This document shows, one piece after another, positions 24,601 through 36,700 of a DNA stretch of 64,000 bases; within the stretch, counting starts at the first letter, position 1; every line of letters begins with the position of its first letter. The DNA is from Bilabrum cf. latius (taxonomy: Eukaryota > Bigyra: Bicosoecida > Bigyra > Bicosoecida), in contig OZ237768.1 in assembly GCA_965178125.1 (NCBI GenBank), positions 310,001 through 374,000 of the forward strand, given 5' to 3'. The notes under the pieces are model-generated. The model was not told where the DNA came from. It saw nothing but the letters and a program-made list of their open reading frames with translations, and ran no database searches. The position numbers and the translations under genes are program-made.

Positions 24601-25731
24601 AGCGCGAGCCCAGTGACCACGGTGGCGGAGGATGATGGGAGGCACAGGCAGGGCTACGGGCAGGGGCGGGGACGCGGGGACCAGCACAGGGGGGCTGGGG
24701 GCAGCAGCGGCCTTCGAATTGCTGGCTCCGGCACCAGCGGTGGCGGTGGCGGTGACAGCAGGATAACCGGAGAGTCGCCCTCGTATGGACGGGGGTCGGC
24801 CCGCCGCATGGGATCGGATCAGCATGTATCGCAACCGTATGACGCCTTGGAATCGTCGCACGCATCCGCCACGTCGGGCCGCTCCGCCGCCAGTGCCAGC
24901 GATGTGGGCCAGCGCGTGAAGGAGTCCTTCGGCCCTGCCGCCACCCCCTCCAGAGTTAGGACGCCTAGGGGCAGGCCGGTGGAGGAGGGCGCCAGGGAGA
25001 GGATGGAGCACCCCGGAAGGTCGCTCGCAGCGCAGCTGGCTGCCGACACGGTCACACCCGCGAGGCGGCGCGGGAACTGGGATGATGGCGCTGGTGGACG
25101 GACCGTGCAGGGGACCGGCGCTGCACGCGATGGGGGATTGGGAGACGCGACTGGGTTTGGGCCACGGGACAGCGCGGGCAGCGGCATGGGCGCGAGCTTC
25201 GAGCGAGACGCAGAGGCCCTGGTCCCTCGATTGGGTGAGGGCAAGGGCGAGGGCCGGGGTGCGCATTCTGGGACCAATGCAGGTGCAGATGCAGATACAG
25301 GGGGCGGGGGCAATGGTGCCCGGGCTAGCGGCATCCTTGGACCAAGAGATGCTGGGGGTAGGGACGGCGGGGGCAGGGAGGATCCCTTGAGAAGGTCCGT
25401 TCGGTTTGAGGGGGAGGGAAAGGGAGAAGAGGAAGAGGAAGGGGAGTCAGGCATGGGCGTGTATAGGGGGGGTGCGTCTTCTTCGTCTTCTTCCTCTATG
25501 CGCAGGCCCACTTTGAGCACATCTGAGGCCAGGGTGCGCGATCGTGAGCTGTATCTGCACAATTCGGCAGGATAGGATGGTGGCGGTGGCGATGAACACG
25601 GGCGTGGTAGAGAGAACCTGATGGACGCTACCGGCAGCAGCCTGGACTTCAGTCGGACCAGCGAGGTGGAGGCTGGTCGTGGCCATGCAAGTGCCGCTGG
25701 ACAAAGCAGCGTGGCCCGGAGGTACGGGTGA
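21631..25731 (+). CDS. IQ-motif, largely disordered protein
   Basis: This is one open frame of 1,366 codons ending in TGA (25729-25731), interrupted only by TAG at 21655, 21772, 22117, 23878, 24568 and 25573. I chose the ATG at 21631 (MSTQDEVTQRLKRIQ). A basic helix follows, then AAASIQRAFRRKQD, a good IQ motif whose Q is TAG. The rest is Gly/Ala/Ser/Glu-rich with helical charged patches (RRRALDRRADMFRKAAEAARR; HPSSGWWLAYSAGPF). Two short ordered-looking stretches, NFFVLTREQVLEMAQ and RYGAPVARRLPSF, lie in the second half. Calmodulin binding is inferred from the IQ motif. I do not recognise the family. Confidence 0.62.
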
Positions 25732-26392
25732 TAACGATAAACGATGGCAGAGGACGTAGATCTATGCAGACCGTATAATTCATTTAATGTGTGTTTTTCT
25801 TTCTGCACCTAGTGTTCATCTTGGATTCAAAAAATCGTGACCCACAGATCCTGGATGGACTGATGAACACGCGCCGACCCGTATCGGCAATGCTATTCGG
25901 CATCCCATTAAAATCAGCTCTAGTCGTGCACCTCGAGCGGGCACGGGTATACTGCGCCCAACACGCGAATTCAAACTTCGAGAGCGTGTTGGCTTCACCA
26001 ACGATTTTGCACGAGTGCGGTCAGCCTCCACCTCCGAGTCATTGGACCGGTTGAGGTTCAGGCTGCTGCCGCCGGCGGTGGCATCAATCAGGCACTAAGA
26101 TCCTTACGACGCATTGCACGCAGCACCCTGACCAGACAGTCACACATATGAGACAATTGGTTCCTTCAAGTGCAAACCACAACGTTGGCATATGTAGGAT
26201 CTCGCGTGCACTACCCCTTGGCACTCGATTGCCGCTCATCATCAATTCTGACAGGATTACTTACTCGAGTCAAAGATGCGATCCGATCCTGGCGTTTTGT
26301 CCTCCCTGACCGCACATGCGCTACAAGTGGGCCTGAGTACTGGAGGGTAAACAGTGCTAAGCACCAATGCACGATCCGATGTGTGGATACCG
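25732..26392. other. Intergenic, no supported gene
   Basis: This stretch lies between the TGA of the IQ protein and the outer edge of the inverted repeat, where two convergent genes end. I see only short, low-quality reading frames. Confidence 0.5.
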
Positions 26393-29300
26393 TATCATCA
26401 GATCATACCAAAGCCACTGTAGCTTGCAGCGCACCCATCATACCATACAACGCAACCACAGGCCACAGAACCGCAACACGATCGCGGTGCATATCCGCGT
26501 ACAACCTCCTACTCTGCTGCTACACAGTCTCTGAATAGCCACTTGGATCTGCTTCGTACCCAGATCCATGCCCCGTCGCCCACACCGGCACATCCATCAT
26601 AGACCCTAACAAGAACACCACCACAAGCACCGCACGCAAGCAAGCCACAGCCACGCGCAGCAAGCGGCTCCTGGCCTCCACCACGGACCGGCGGTACATG
26701 CCCACCGCCAGCACCCGCTCTGCCCTCGACAGCCCCACGCCGCGCAACCGAGCAAGCACTAACGGGCCCAGGTCGGCCTCCAGGCATCCGCACGACAGCA
26801 CGCACCGGCACAGCGCGCATGCATGGGGCCCGGAGCAGGATCCTTGCGAGTCGCAGCATAGGCACCATGGGCTCGCGTGATCGTCCTGCATGCCCCTGGT
26901 CCGCATGCCTGCGCGCGTTCCCTTGTACAGCTTGCCGTCGATCACGTCAGGTGGAGGCACACTGCATGTGCACGGCCCGGGAACGAAGTGACGAGCCTTG
27001 ATGTCTAGGCGCTGAGCAGCTGCCATGACTTTCGGCTCGCCCTGGGGCGGCATAGACATCCACTGGTGCCCTAGTCTAGGTGCGCTTGAAGCCAAGAATC
27101 CTTTATTAGGGGGCTGCCATTGCGCCCGAGACTCGTCAGAGTAGTGCACCCTGGGCAGCATTCGTGGACCACCCGTGGCCCGGCCTGACCTGGCATCATT
27201 TGCTCGGTTGATCCGGAGGGAGCTGTTGTGCGCGAAGCCAACGGAGGGTCGAGTGGTCGTGGAGCATTCACTGGACAGCAGCTTGGCGGTCGGGTGCGGT
27301 CGCTCGGCACCGCGCGGTGGCTCGGGCGGGCCATGGTCATCACCAACCGTGCCGTTGTCGTAAATTGAGTCCATGGTGCCGCCGTCCTCAGCAAGCGAGG
27401 AGGGACCAAGAGACCGCAATGGGTTAAAGCCCAGTACTCCGACGGCATGACCCGACTCTATGCTCGTGCTGCGAGACCCGAGGCCGTGCTTGGCAGTGGC
27501 TAGTGCTCGGCGCGCTACATGGCCAGCTCTACCTGGCTTGATCGGCACATCAACCAGCTCAACGCTTTCCCTTGCATCGTTCTCTGTCTCGAGCTCCTCG
27601 AGCGATTCAGCGGCAGCGTCTTCGGACAATGCAAGCTATGCACTTTCGGAAGTATGCCGGGAAACAGGCACTGTACTGCCTATCCCAAGCACTGCATTGT
27701 TGGGGCTCTGCAGGCTACCTTGGTGTGACTCAGACTACAAATGCTGCACCAGCTCAGTGGGCAGCCCTTCCCCTGGCACAGCATCACTAGTTGCGGCTGG
27801 CAGCAACTCATGTGGTCTGACAGCTCGGTGTATTTCCAACTTATGTATTACAACAGGCTGCTGCTCCTAGTCCATGATCGTCACATCTCCCAGTCGCACC
27901 TCCTCCGCCTCTGCTTCAGCATGCTCGTCGAACCCCGTCCCATTGGTACTGGAATTGTGGTCGGCGCTGCGCAGCGTGCTATCGTCGGTTGTGGCCATCT
28001 CGCTTGTGCCAGTGACTTCAAAGGCAGCTAGTCTGTTACCTGGACGGCTTGTGCTCGATTCTATGCATGCCAGCGGCATGGTCGGCACACGCCTTAGATT
28101 TGGCACAGGCGGTGTGAGTACTTGGTGGGGCGGCACACCAGTCACGGCCGTGCTCCGAGTCTCGGATGCTGTCTTTGAAGCATTGGCTGTATTTGCGTGT
28201 GTCTGCTTGATCTCATCGTCCAATGCCGGCGATTGTCTCTCCGATGAAGGGCTGGACGAATCCGCGAACTCGTCGACACTACCGGTACGCTGGTCGGGTC
28301 TAGATCTCGTACCGCCGCTACCGCTGGCTGACTGACTCGGCGAGTATGCATGACCACTGGTGGACTGGCCTTTCAACGATTCGGACATGCACGCACACAC
28401 GCCCTGCTGCCACCGGTCCACGTCATCTCCCCACCCCACTTCGCCCTCTGAAGCTGCTCCATCGCTACCCGTGCACACGCTGCAGCAATCGAAACAGCAG
28501 ATCGACCGCCAGCACCCTCGCGACACGCCGCCCTGCATGGCGAGATATCCCGACGGATCGCACGCAAACAGACTCGCTACGGTGCCCCACGTCGCGTTCG
28601 TCCTCAGCAGCTCCTGGCCCTCGCCCACCCGCAGTCGGGACGGACCCGCCTGCCCGATCGAGATCGACATGCCCAGCTCCTGAGCCGCTAAGCAGTCCAA
28701 CGGGTCGGACAGATCCACGGGCCTGCGAAACTGAGTAGCCACGCTGCTACTACTGTGCCGGCTCCTTGCGGCCAGACTCGCCCCATCGGAATCGATCATG
28801 CTCTCTGCAAGATCCAGGGCTGTGGTGTGCCTCGATCGACAGCAGCCCCTGCAGCAGAGGCACCATGCAGGCAAGCACATGGGCTCAAATGGACACATGC
28901 CCACCAGAATACCCATCGTGCGGTACCGTCGTAGCGCCTGCATCCTCCCTGCAGCACGCTACCTGCCATGGCCAGTCCGCACGGCCTGCGAGTGCACGCT
29001 CTCCTCCTGTGCGGACTCAGTTGCGCTCGAGCCCCCAACGGCGGCATGCAGGTCGTGCACAAGGGACGAATCGCGAGCAGGGCCAACGGCTGACGATGAC
29101 AGCTCAAACCGAGGAGTCTTTGCCGCAATCCTGCTCGTAGTGGTAGGACCAAGGTGCTGGTGCCCAGAGTCATCCTCAATCCCGGTGCCGCCTGCAATGA
29201 ATTCATCTCCGTCCTCCATGCGATCCCACCCGTTGTTGCTCGCAGGCTCGTCTCGGTTTGGGAACGTCCCGACATCGGCTGGCAGCACCCGGCACAGCAC

Positions 29301-32300
29301 CACCATCACACCAAGCACAGCCTCCAGCAGCACGCAGCTCCAAGCCAGCCATCCAGCGATGCTGCGGTCGGCTTGTCCAATGGACATTGACACAGCAAAT
29401 GCCGCAATCACCAGATCGCATGCGACCAGCACAGCGGATAGCGCAGGGCCCATCACATCGCGTATCGAGGTGCATGCGATACGGCCCAGGTCGGACAGAC
29501 ACAGCCTGCACAGTGTCGACCGGGCCACGGACTCGTCGAGCCAATACACCAGAAGTGCCATCCCTGCACCCCTGTCACTACCATCACCTGCATCACCCGC
29601 CAATCTGCCTCTATGATCCGACACCAGCTCGAAAGCAGTGTATCCTGCAACCCTCATTCCGAAGCAGCAGCTCAAAGCAGCGACCAGCACACCCGCACAC
29701 AGCAACGATTGGGCAATGATAGCTTCAATAGAAAGACACCTGTGGAAGGGATCGTCCCCAGTGGCGAACAAATGCGACGCAACTGCATCTGCGTTACCGC
29801 TGTATTCTGTACTATGGGCGCGATGCCCCCACCCGAACGGGCACTGCTGCTCCAACCGAACGGAGACACCAGCATGCGAGGCCAGGGGCAGGTAGTTCCC
29901 CACGAGCGTGGCCTCAGCTCTAGTGCTCCCGGCGTACAGGTTTCTCAGCAGCGATCGTGCCATGGTTCTGGTCGACAAAGAGGCTGGCAAGGGAGCAGAT
30001 GCAAGACCGTCATTGCCCTGCGGTTGAAGCTCATCGCGCTGAAATGATATGCGCAACCTGACAGACGGCGGTGTCTGTGAAACAGACAGCCCCCTGCTAG
30101 ATTCCGCTGATCCAGACTTTTCATTGCGACCTAATGCCACTGCGACTCCTGCAGCCTTCAGCACGCAGTCATGCGCCGTGTGAATCCCTGCCTGCACTCC
30201 GAGGCGGGAGCGCAGTCGAGACCGGAGCGAGGAAAGCGGGAGGGGCCATCCATGCCGGTGCGAGCACGACACATTCATGCGATGCAACTGGGTGCGCAAG
30301 ACATCGTCAGTATCTGGCCTGGGCTCGAGAGCTGCGAGACTGCCGTCTCTTGGCTCGCCCACCTGCTCCCATGCCAACCCGATCCAGCTGTGGTCCAGGG
30401 ATCGCTCGTGGCTTGCAGAGGACTCACGCTCCGTATTCAATGCGACAAAAGTGGACCACGCTTCGTCTGCGTCCTTCGCACACGCCAGGTCCCTCTCATC
30501 CAGCGCTGCAGCACACAGGGCCTGCAGGTGCACCAGCGGAGGAGCAACGCCTCTGCCTGCACCCAGGATCCTGCACTGTTTCCGAGCGTGGCTTATGTTT
30601 GCTTCCATGATTCCGTTCTGCCCATCTACGCCCACAGCTGGTCCGACCTCCTGCGCATCAATCTCGCCTGCAAGCACCACAGTGCTGGCTCGAGCTACCG
30701 CGGCCACACCGAGCTCATCGGGCAGCAATCCTACAGGACTAGCACGAACGTCTGAAGCTGATGACCCGCCTGCGCCTTTTGCTGGCAGCATACGCACGTA
30801 GATCAGCTCAGAATATCGATCGGAGAGTGGACCGGATCCAGGCATGCCCAGGGCAGACAATACCTCCTGCTTGATGTCAACCTCAAGCAGCTGGGCAAGG
30901 TCTTCGTTCGTGTACCACTGCAGGCTCACCCCGGGTATGGACACATCCAGGTGCAGTGACTCAAGGCCCGATATGAACCCCACTCCACCCCTGGATGTTC
31001 CTCCAGCGAGCCACGTGTGACTTTGCCTGTGCAGCGATGCATCCACCGCGCGGCATTGCAAGGTATCCCCGGTCCACACGCGTTTGATAGCCTGTACGTC
31101 GGAGCCTTGCTGGCTCGGCTCCAACCACAACCTCACAGGGGCGTTCCAGAACCTGCTCCAATACCTGGTGGTGGAGGCGTTCACGCCACTGCGGTCATCT
31201 ACGGTGGACCGCGGGTCATTGCACACAGCCAAGCACTGAGGGGCCAAAGACAACGGGGCGAATGCACTGGTCTCGCTGCAGATCCACCTACCCCGTCGGA
31301 CCCGAGGCAGCCCGTTTGGCACCACATTACCGTGGAGGTCCTTGACAGCGAGATCCAGCCTCAGCCTGTGCGGCATGTACTGCCTCTAGAATGCCGCGTG
31401 CTGCACAAGAGCAGCAGGCATGGAGGGTGGCACCATTGTGGCGAGGTCCGCAGCATTCGTGTCGGCCGTCGATTGGAACCCACCCATGGCAAGGCCGATA
31501 GACGAGTTTGCATATATCACGTTGCCGCTGTACATGACATCCAATCCTACCAATACTACTGCCTCGAAAGTCGCATTACTGCCCAACTGACCGTTAGTCA
31601 TACCAGACCTACCAGCTGTCTTGTTGAAGCCATCCCACTTGTAGGGCATTGCAATATTGTTATGGATGTATGGGCCATAAAACGCACACTTCAAGAACGC
31701 ACCATCACCAGCGGACGTGTAGCCAGGTCCAACGAGGCTTGAATTCGAGTCGATCGAGGTGATCTGCATCATGGTCTGATTGCACCTCGAGGTGTCGGTC
31801 ACTCTGATCGCATCCGATGTGAAGGATGATGCCGTCACCATGTAATGCCACCGGTTCATGATGGAGTTGCTGGCGAACAGTGCATTGGGGTCCACACAGG
31901 TGCAGCCGCGCATGGTGTGGAAGCACACAACCTGGTCGCCTGAATCCTGCGGGGCAGGGCACGGGCTGGTCGCAAACTCGCTAGGAGGATGTCCGGGTGC
32001 CACCGGAGCGACAAGACGATCCAGTGACCGAGTACCTTTTTGCCTCGCTGCAGATCCATCGGTATTGCGCCCGCTCATAGCGACGACCGCTTCGTACGAA
32101 ATAGTCTGCCGCAGTTGCTGCGTCATCGGATCTGCAGTGGAGTTCACCTCGGTCACATGTGCACCGTTATTGCGTCCGAGCCACACGATTGAGCCTCCCT
32201 CATGTTCTGTCAAACGGCCCAATAGTGGCATTTCTGCCTCATCTAGGTGACCCGCGGCGCTAGGAATGCGATCAGCTTCAGGGTTGACATCAAGATCAAG

Positions 32301-33413
32301 AGTCGCATCCCACAGCCCGGTGGCACTACCTTGCGCGCTGCCGGCCCCCAAGGGCGGCGTTGAGTTGCTCTGGAAGCAGTCCGTCACGCATTGCATGCTG
32401 GCAGGACCCATCGATGCACCCGAAACACCCCTCTATCGCGCAGCCACCATGCCCCACGTCAGGTACCACACCCGCGGCTGGAACCGTTTCTCCGCCGGGT
32501 GGAACTTGTCGTACTGAAACGTAGGCCAGGACACGTACCATATCCCCCCCTCGGGTGGCAACAGGGCCGTGGGCATGAACTTCACCTCCATAGTGAGTCC
32601 GGGCCCGCCCGTCGGTCGCTCAATCGTCACACCGTGGTGCCGACCCAGCTCACACCTGACCTGCTTCGCAAGCATGGGCCTGGGCCTCCAGTTGATCTCG
32701 ACAGGAGGAGCCATGTGCAGAGACTCTCCCGTGCTCTGGCTTGATGCCAGTCCATACTTCGCATCGGGGGCGGGCTTGCTTACACTGACATTGTCGCTGT
32801 GCCAGGCGTGCTGTCGCTGTGGTGTTGCTGCATCAATGCAGCCGGTGAAGCGGGATGGCAGCAGGCCTGGTTTGCACAGTCCAGCACCGCCACCAGAGAG
32901 CAACGATGGGATTCCTTCGTATACTGGACTAGAATGGCTGCCGGGAGTGCTTCCGCTGTACACACCCGAAGCGAGCATCGACCGAGAGGCGTCCTTCCAA
33001 CGAGGATTGCTCCGTGGCAGCTGGTAGGCGTACAGTACCTCATTGTGTCGTGCACGTGGTTTTCTAGATCCACTTCCTGTCAAAATGATCGGGTACACCG
33101 GATCTGCGAGGCGAAAAGGCAAGGCATGGAAAGTGCGCTGCGTGTCTGCTATTGGCCCGGTTTTGCTGAGGTCCACCGACAGTTTAGCTTACAGCCTTGT
33201 GGTTCGCTCCCAGCGAGGTCCTGCCCCGATACTATAATCGATTCATTCGTCACGTCCAACTATAGGGAGATATGCTCCGGGAGATTGAGCTGCAAGAAGA
33301 ACTTGAAATTGCACTAGACCAAACCGAACCACTTTTCATAATGGCGTCAGCTCAAGTATGGTGCTGTAAGGCTGCGATGCTCACACATGTACTTCGCCAA
33401 ATAAGTGAAGCGA
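26393..33413 (-). repeat. Left arm of a ~7-kb inverted repeat
   Basis: This arm is the reverse complement of 33776-40819. Sequence identity begins abruptly at 26393, which matches 40819 (12 bp beyond the stop codon, shared block GATCTGATGATA). It ends at 33413, which matches 33776 (shared block AAATAAGTGAAGCGA). The arms differ by scattered substitutions plus two completely divergent patches, so this is not an exact assembly mirror. Confidence 0.93.
26403..33339 (-). CDS. Large multi-membrane Cys-rich surface protein, left inverted copy
   Basis: The minus-strand frame is open from about 33165 to the TGA at 26403-26405 when TAG is sense, and is collinear with the right-arm gene. An ectodomain (WYVSWPTFQYDKFHP; CHTMRGCTCVDPNALF) is followed by hydrophobic helices near 29700-29250 (AQSLLCAGVLVAAL, LSAVLVACDLVIAAFAV, VLLEAVLGVMVVLC). 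Cys-rich segments come next (CLPAWCLCCRGCC; ICCFDCCSVC), then a hydrophilic tail, another Cys cluster (WCLCCDSQGSC) and C-terminal helices. I do not recognise the family. Exon 1 (33339-33254) has one extra A relative to the right copy. The extra A destroys the hydrophobic signal sequence and shifts the phase. Use of an AG 20 nt further upstream (exon 2 from 33165) would restore the frame. It may be a damaged or divergent copy. Confidence 0.6.
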
Positions 33414-33775
33414 TTAGAAACGTACATATCATGGTAAACTCTATGGAAAGGTGATTTCTAGAGGGTATCGGGAGATGACGAATGAAACTGGCCTAGCAAT
33501 CAGTCACTTTGGTGGCAGTCCTCGGATTGTCTCTGGTATTGAATTGCGTGCGAAAACTCTATTTTCTCTCTCTCTCTCTCAGTCAAGCAAATCTCAATTT
33601 TAGAACAATCGTTACACCCAATCAAGCCTATAGAGAAGCTTATTAACTAATAATCCAGCGAACCTCAATCCACAGCTGGACTGACGAATACGTGCCGCGG
33701 CCGAAGGTTCGACACATACACAACCAGACTAGATGTAGTCTGCACAGTATACAATGTACGGTTACACGATTTTTG
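33414..33775. promoter_or_regulatory. Unique spacer of the inverted repeat, probable divergent promoter
   Basis: These 362 AT-richer bases are not shared between the arms. They separate two divergently transcribed start codons (33339 and 33850) that lie only about 75 bp inside each arm. The spacer contains a CT tract at 33565-33580. I see no ORF of interest. Promoter function is inferred from position. Confidence 0.45.
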
Positions 33776-36700
33776 TCGCTTCACTTATTTGGCGAAGTAC
33801 ATGTGTGAGCATCGCAGCCTTATAGCACCATACTTGAGCTGACGCCATTATGAAAAGTGGTTCGGTTTGGTCCAGTGCAATTTCAGTTCTTCTTGCAGCT
33901 CGATCTCCCGGAGCATATCTCCCTATAGTTGGACGTGACGAATGAATCGATTATAGTATCGGGGCAGGACCTCGCTGGGAGCGAACCACAAGGCTGTAAG
34001 CTAAACTGTCGGTGGACCTCAGCAAAACCGGGCCAATAGCAGACACGCAGCGCACTTTCCATGCCTTGCCTTTTCGCCTCGCAGATCCGGTGTACCCGAT
34101 CATTTTGACAGGAAGTGGATCTAGAAAACCACGTGCACGACACAATGAGGTACTGTACGCCTACCAGCTGCCACGGAGCAATCCTCGTTGGAAGGACGCC
34201 TCTCGGTCGATGCTCGCTTCGGGTGTGTACAGCGGAAGCACTCCCGGCAGCCATTCTAGTCCAGTATACGAAGGAATCCCATCGTTGCTCTCTGGTGGCG
34301 GTGCTGGACTGTGCAAACCAGGCCTGCTGCCATCGCGCTTCACCGGCTGCATTGATGCAGCAACACCACAGCGACAGCACGCCTGGCACAGCGACAATGT
34401 CAGTGTAAGCAAGCCCGCCCCCGATGCGAAGTATGGACTGGCATCAAGCTAGAGCACGGGAGAGTCTCTGCACATGGCTCCTCCTGTCGAGATCAACTGG
34501 AGGCCCAGGCCCATGCTTGCGAAGCAGGTCAGGTGTGAGCTGGGTCGGCACCACGGTGTGACGATTGAGCGACCGACGGGCGGGCCCGGACTCACTATGG
34601 AGGTGAAGTTCATGCCCACGGCCCTGTTGCCACCCGAGGGGGGGATATGGTACGTGTCCTGGCCTACGTTTCAGTACGACAAGTTCCACCCGGCGGAGAA
34701 ACGGTTCCAGCCGCGGGTGTGGTACCTGACGTGGGGCATGGTGGCTGCGCGATAGAGGGGTGTTTCGGGTGCATCGATGGGTCCTGCCAGCATGCAATGC
34801 GTGACGGACTGCTTCCAGAGCAACTCAACGCCACCCTTGCGGGCCGGCAGCGCGCAGGAAAGAGCTGTCGCACGTTGGAATCAAGAGGATCCCACGGGTG
34901 CTCATGCTCGCTCGCCTCGATCTAGCAACAGTGCAATAACCTTTGTGGCGCTGGGGAAGTCACAACTATTATTAAACGGTACAAAAATAAACGGTGGCAT
35001 GCAGATGATGGGCGAGCAAGCTCGCACGTATCTGCCATCTCCGGTGGACCCAATGACGCAACAGATGCGGCAGACTATTTCGTACGAAGCGGTCGTCGCT
35101 ATGAGCGGGCGCAATACCGACGGATCTGAAGCGAGGCAAAAAGGTACTCGGTCACTGGATCACCTCGCAGCACAGGTGGCACCCGGACATCCTCCTAGCG
35201 AGTTTGCGACCAGCCCGTGCCCTGCCCCGCAGGATTCAGGCGACCAGGTAGTGTGCTTCCACACCATGCGCGGCTGCACCTGTGTGGACCCCAATGCACT
35301 GTTCGCCAGCAACTCTATCATGAACCGGTGGCATTACATGGTGACGGCATCATCCTTCACATCGGATGCGATCAGAGTGACCGACACCTCGAGGTGCAAC
35401 CAGACCATGATGCAGATCACCTCGATCGACTCGAATTCAAGCCTCGTTGGACCGGGCAAAACATCCGCTGGTGATGGTGCATTTTACAAATGTGCATTTT
35501 ATAGCCCATACAGCCGTGGGAGTACCGATCTACCGTTCGCGTGGGATGGCTTCAACAAGACAGCTGGTAGGTCTGGTATGACTAACGGTCAGTTGGGCAG
35601 GAATGCGACTTTCGAGGCAGTGGTTTGGGTTGGAAAAGATACCATGTACAGCGGCAACGTGATGTATGCAAACTCGTCTATCGGCCTTGCCATGGGTGGG
35701 TTCCAATCGACGGCCGACACGAATGCTGCGGACCTCGCCACAATGGTGCCACCCTCCATGCCTGCTGCTCTTGTGCAGCACGCGGCATTCTAGAGGCAGT
35801 ACATGCCGCACAGGCTGAGGCTGGATCTCGCTGTCAAGGACCTCCACGGTAATGTGGTGCCAAACGGGCTGCCTCGGGTCCGAGGGGGTAGGTGGATCTG
35901 CAGCGAGACCAGTGCATTCGCCCCGTTGTCTCTGGCCCCTCAGTGCTTGGCTGTGTGCAATGACCCGCGGTCCATTGTAGATGACCGCAGCGGCGTGAAC
36001 GCCTCCACCACCAGGTATTGGAGCAGGTTCTGGAACGCCCCTGTGAGGTTGTGGTTGGAGCCGAGCCAGCAAGGCTCCGATGTACCGGCCATCAAACGCG
36101 TGTGGACCGGGGATACCTTGCAATGCCGCGCGGTGGATGCATCGCTGCACAGGCAAAGTCACACGTGGCTCGCTGGAGGAACATCCAGGGGTGGAGTGGG
36201 GTTCATGTCGGGCCTTGAGTCACTGCACCTGGATGTGTCCATACCCGGGGTGAGCCTGCAGTGGTACACGAACGAAGACCTTGCCCAGCTGCTTGAGGTT
36301 GACATCAAGCAGGAGGTATTGTCTGCCCTGGGCATGCCTGGATCCGGTCCACTCTCCGATCGATATTCTGAGCTGATCTACGTGCGTATGATGCCTGCAG
36401 AAGGCGCAGGCGGGTCATCTACTTCAGACTTTCGTGCTAGTCCTGTAGGATTGCTGCCCGATGAGCTCGGTGTGGCCGCGGTAGCTCGAGCCAGCACTGT
36501 GGTGCTTGCAGGCGAGATTGATGCGCAGGAGATCGGACCAGCTGTGGGCGCAGATGGGCAGAACGGAATCATGGAAGCAAACATAAGCCACGCTCGGAAA
36601 CAGAGCAGGATCCTGGGTGCAGGCAGAGGCGTTGCTCCTCCGCTGGTGCATCTGCAGGCCTTGTGTGCTGCAGCGCTGGATGAGAGGGACCTGTCGTGTG

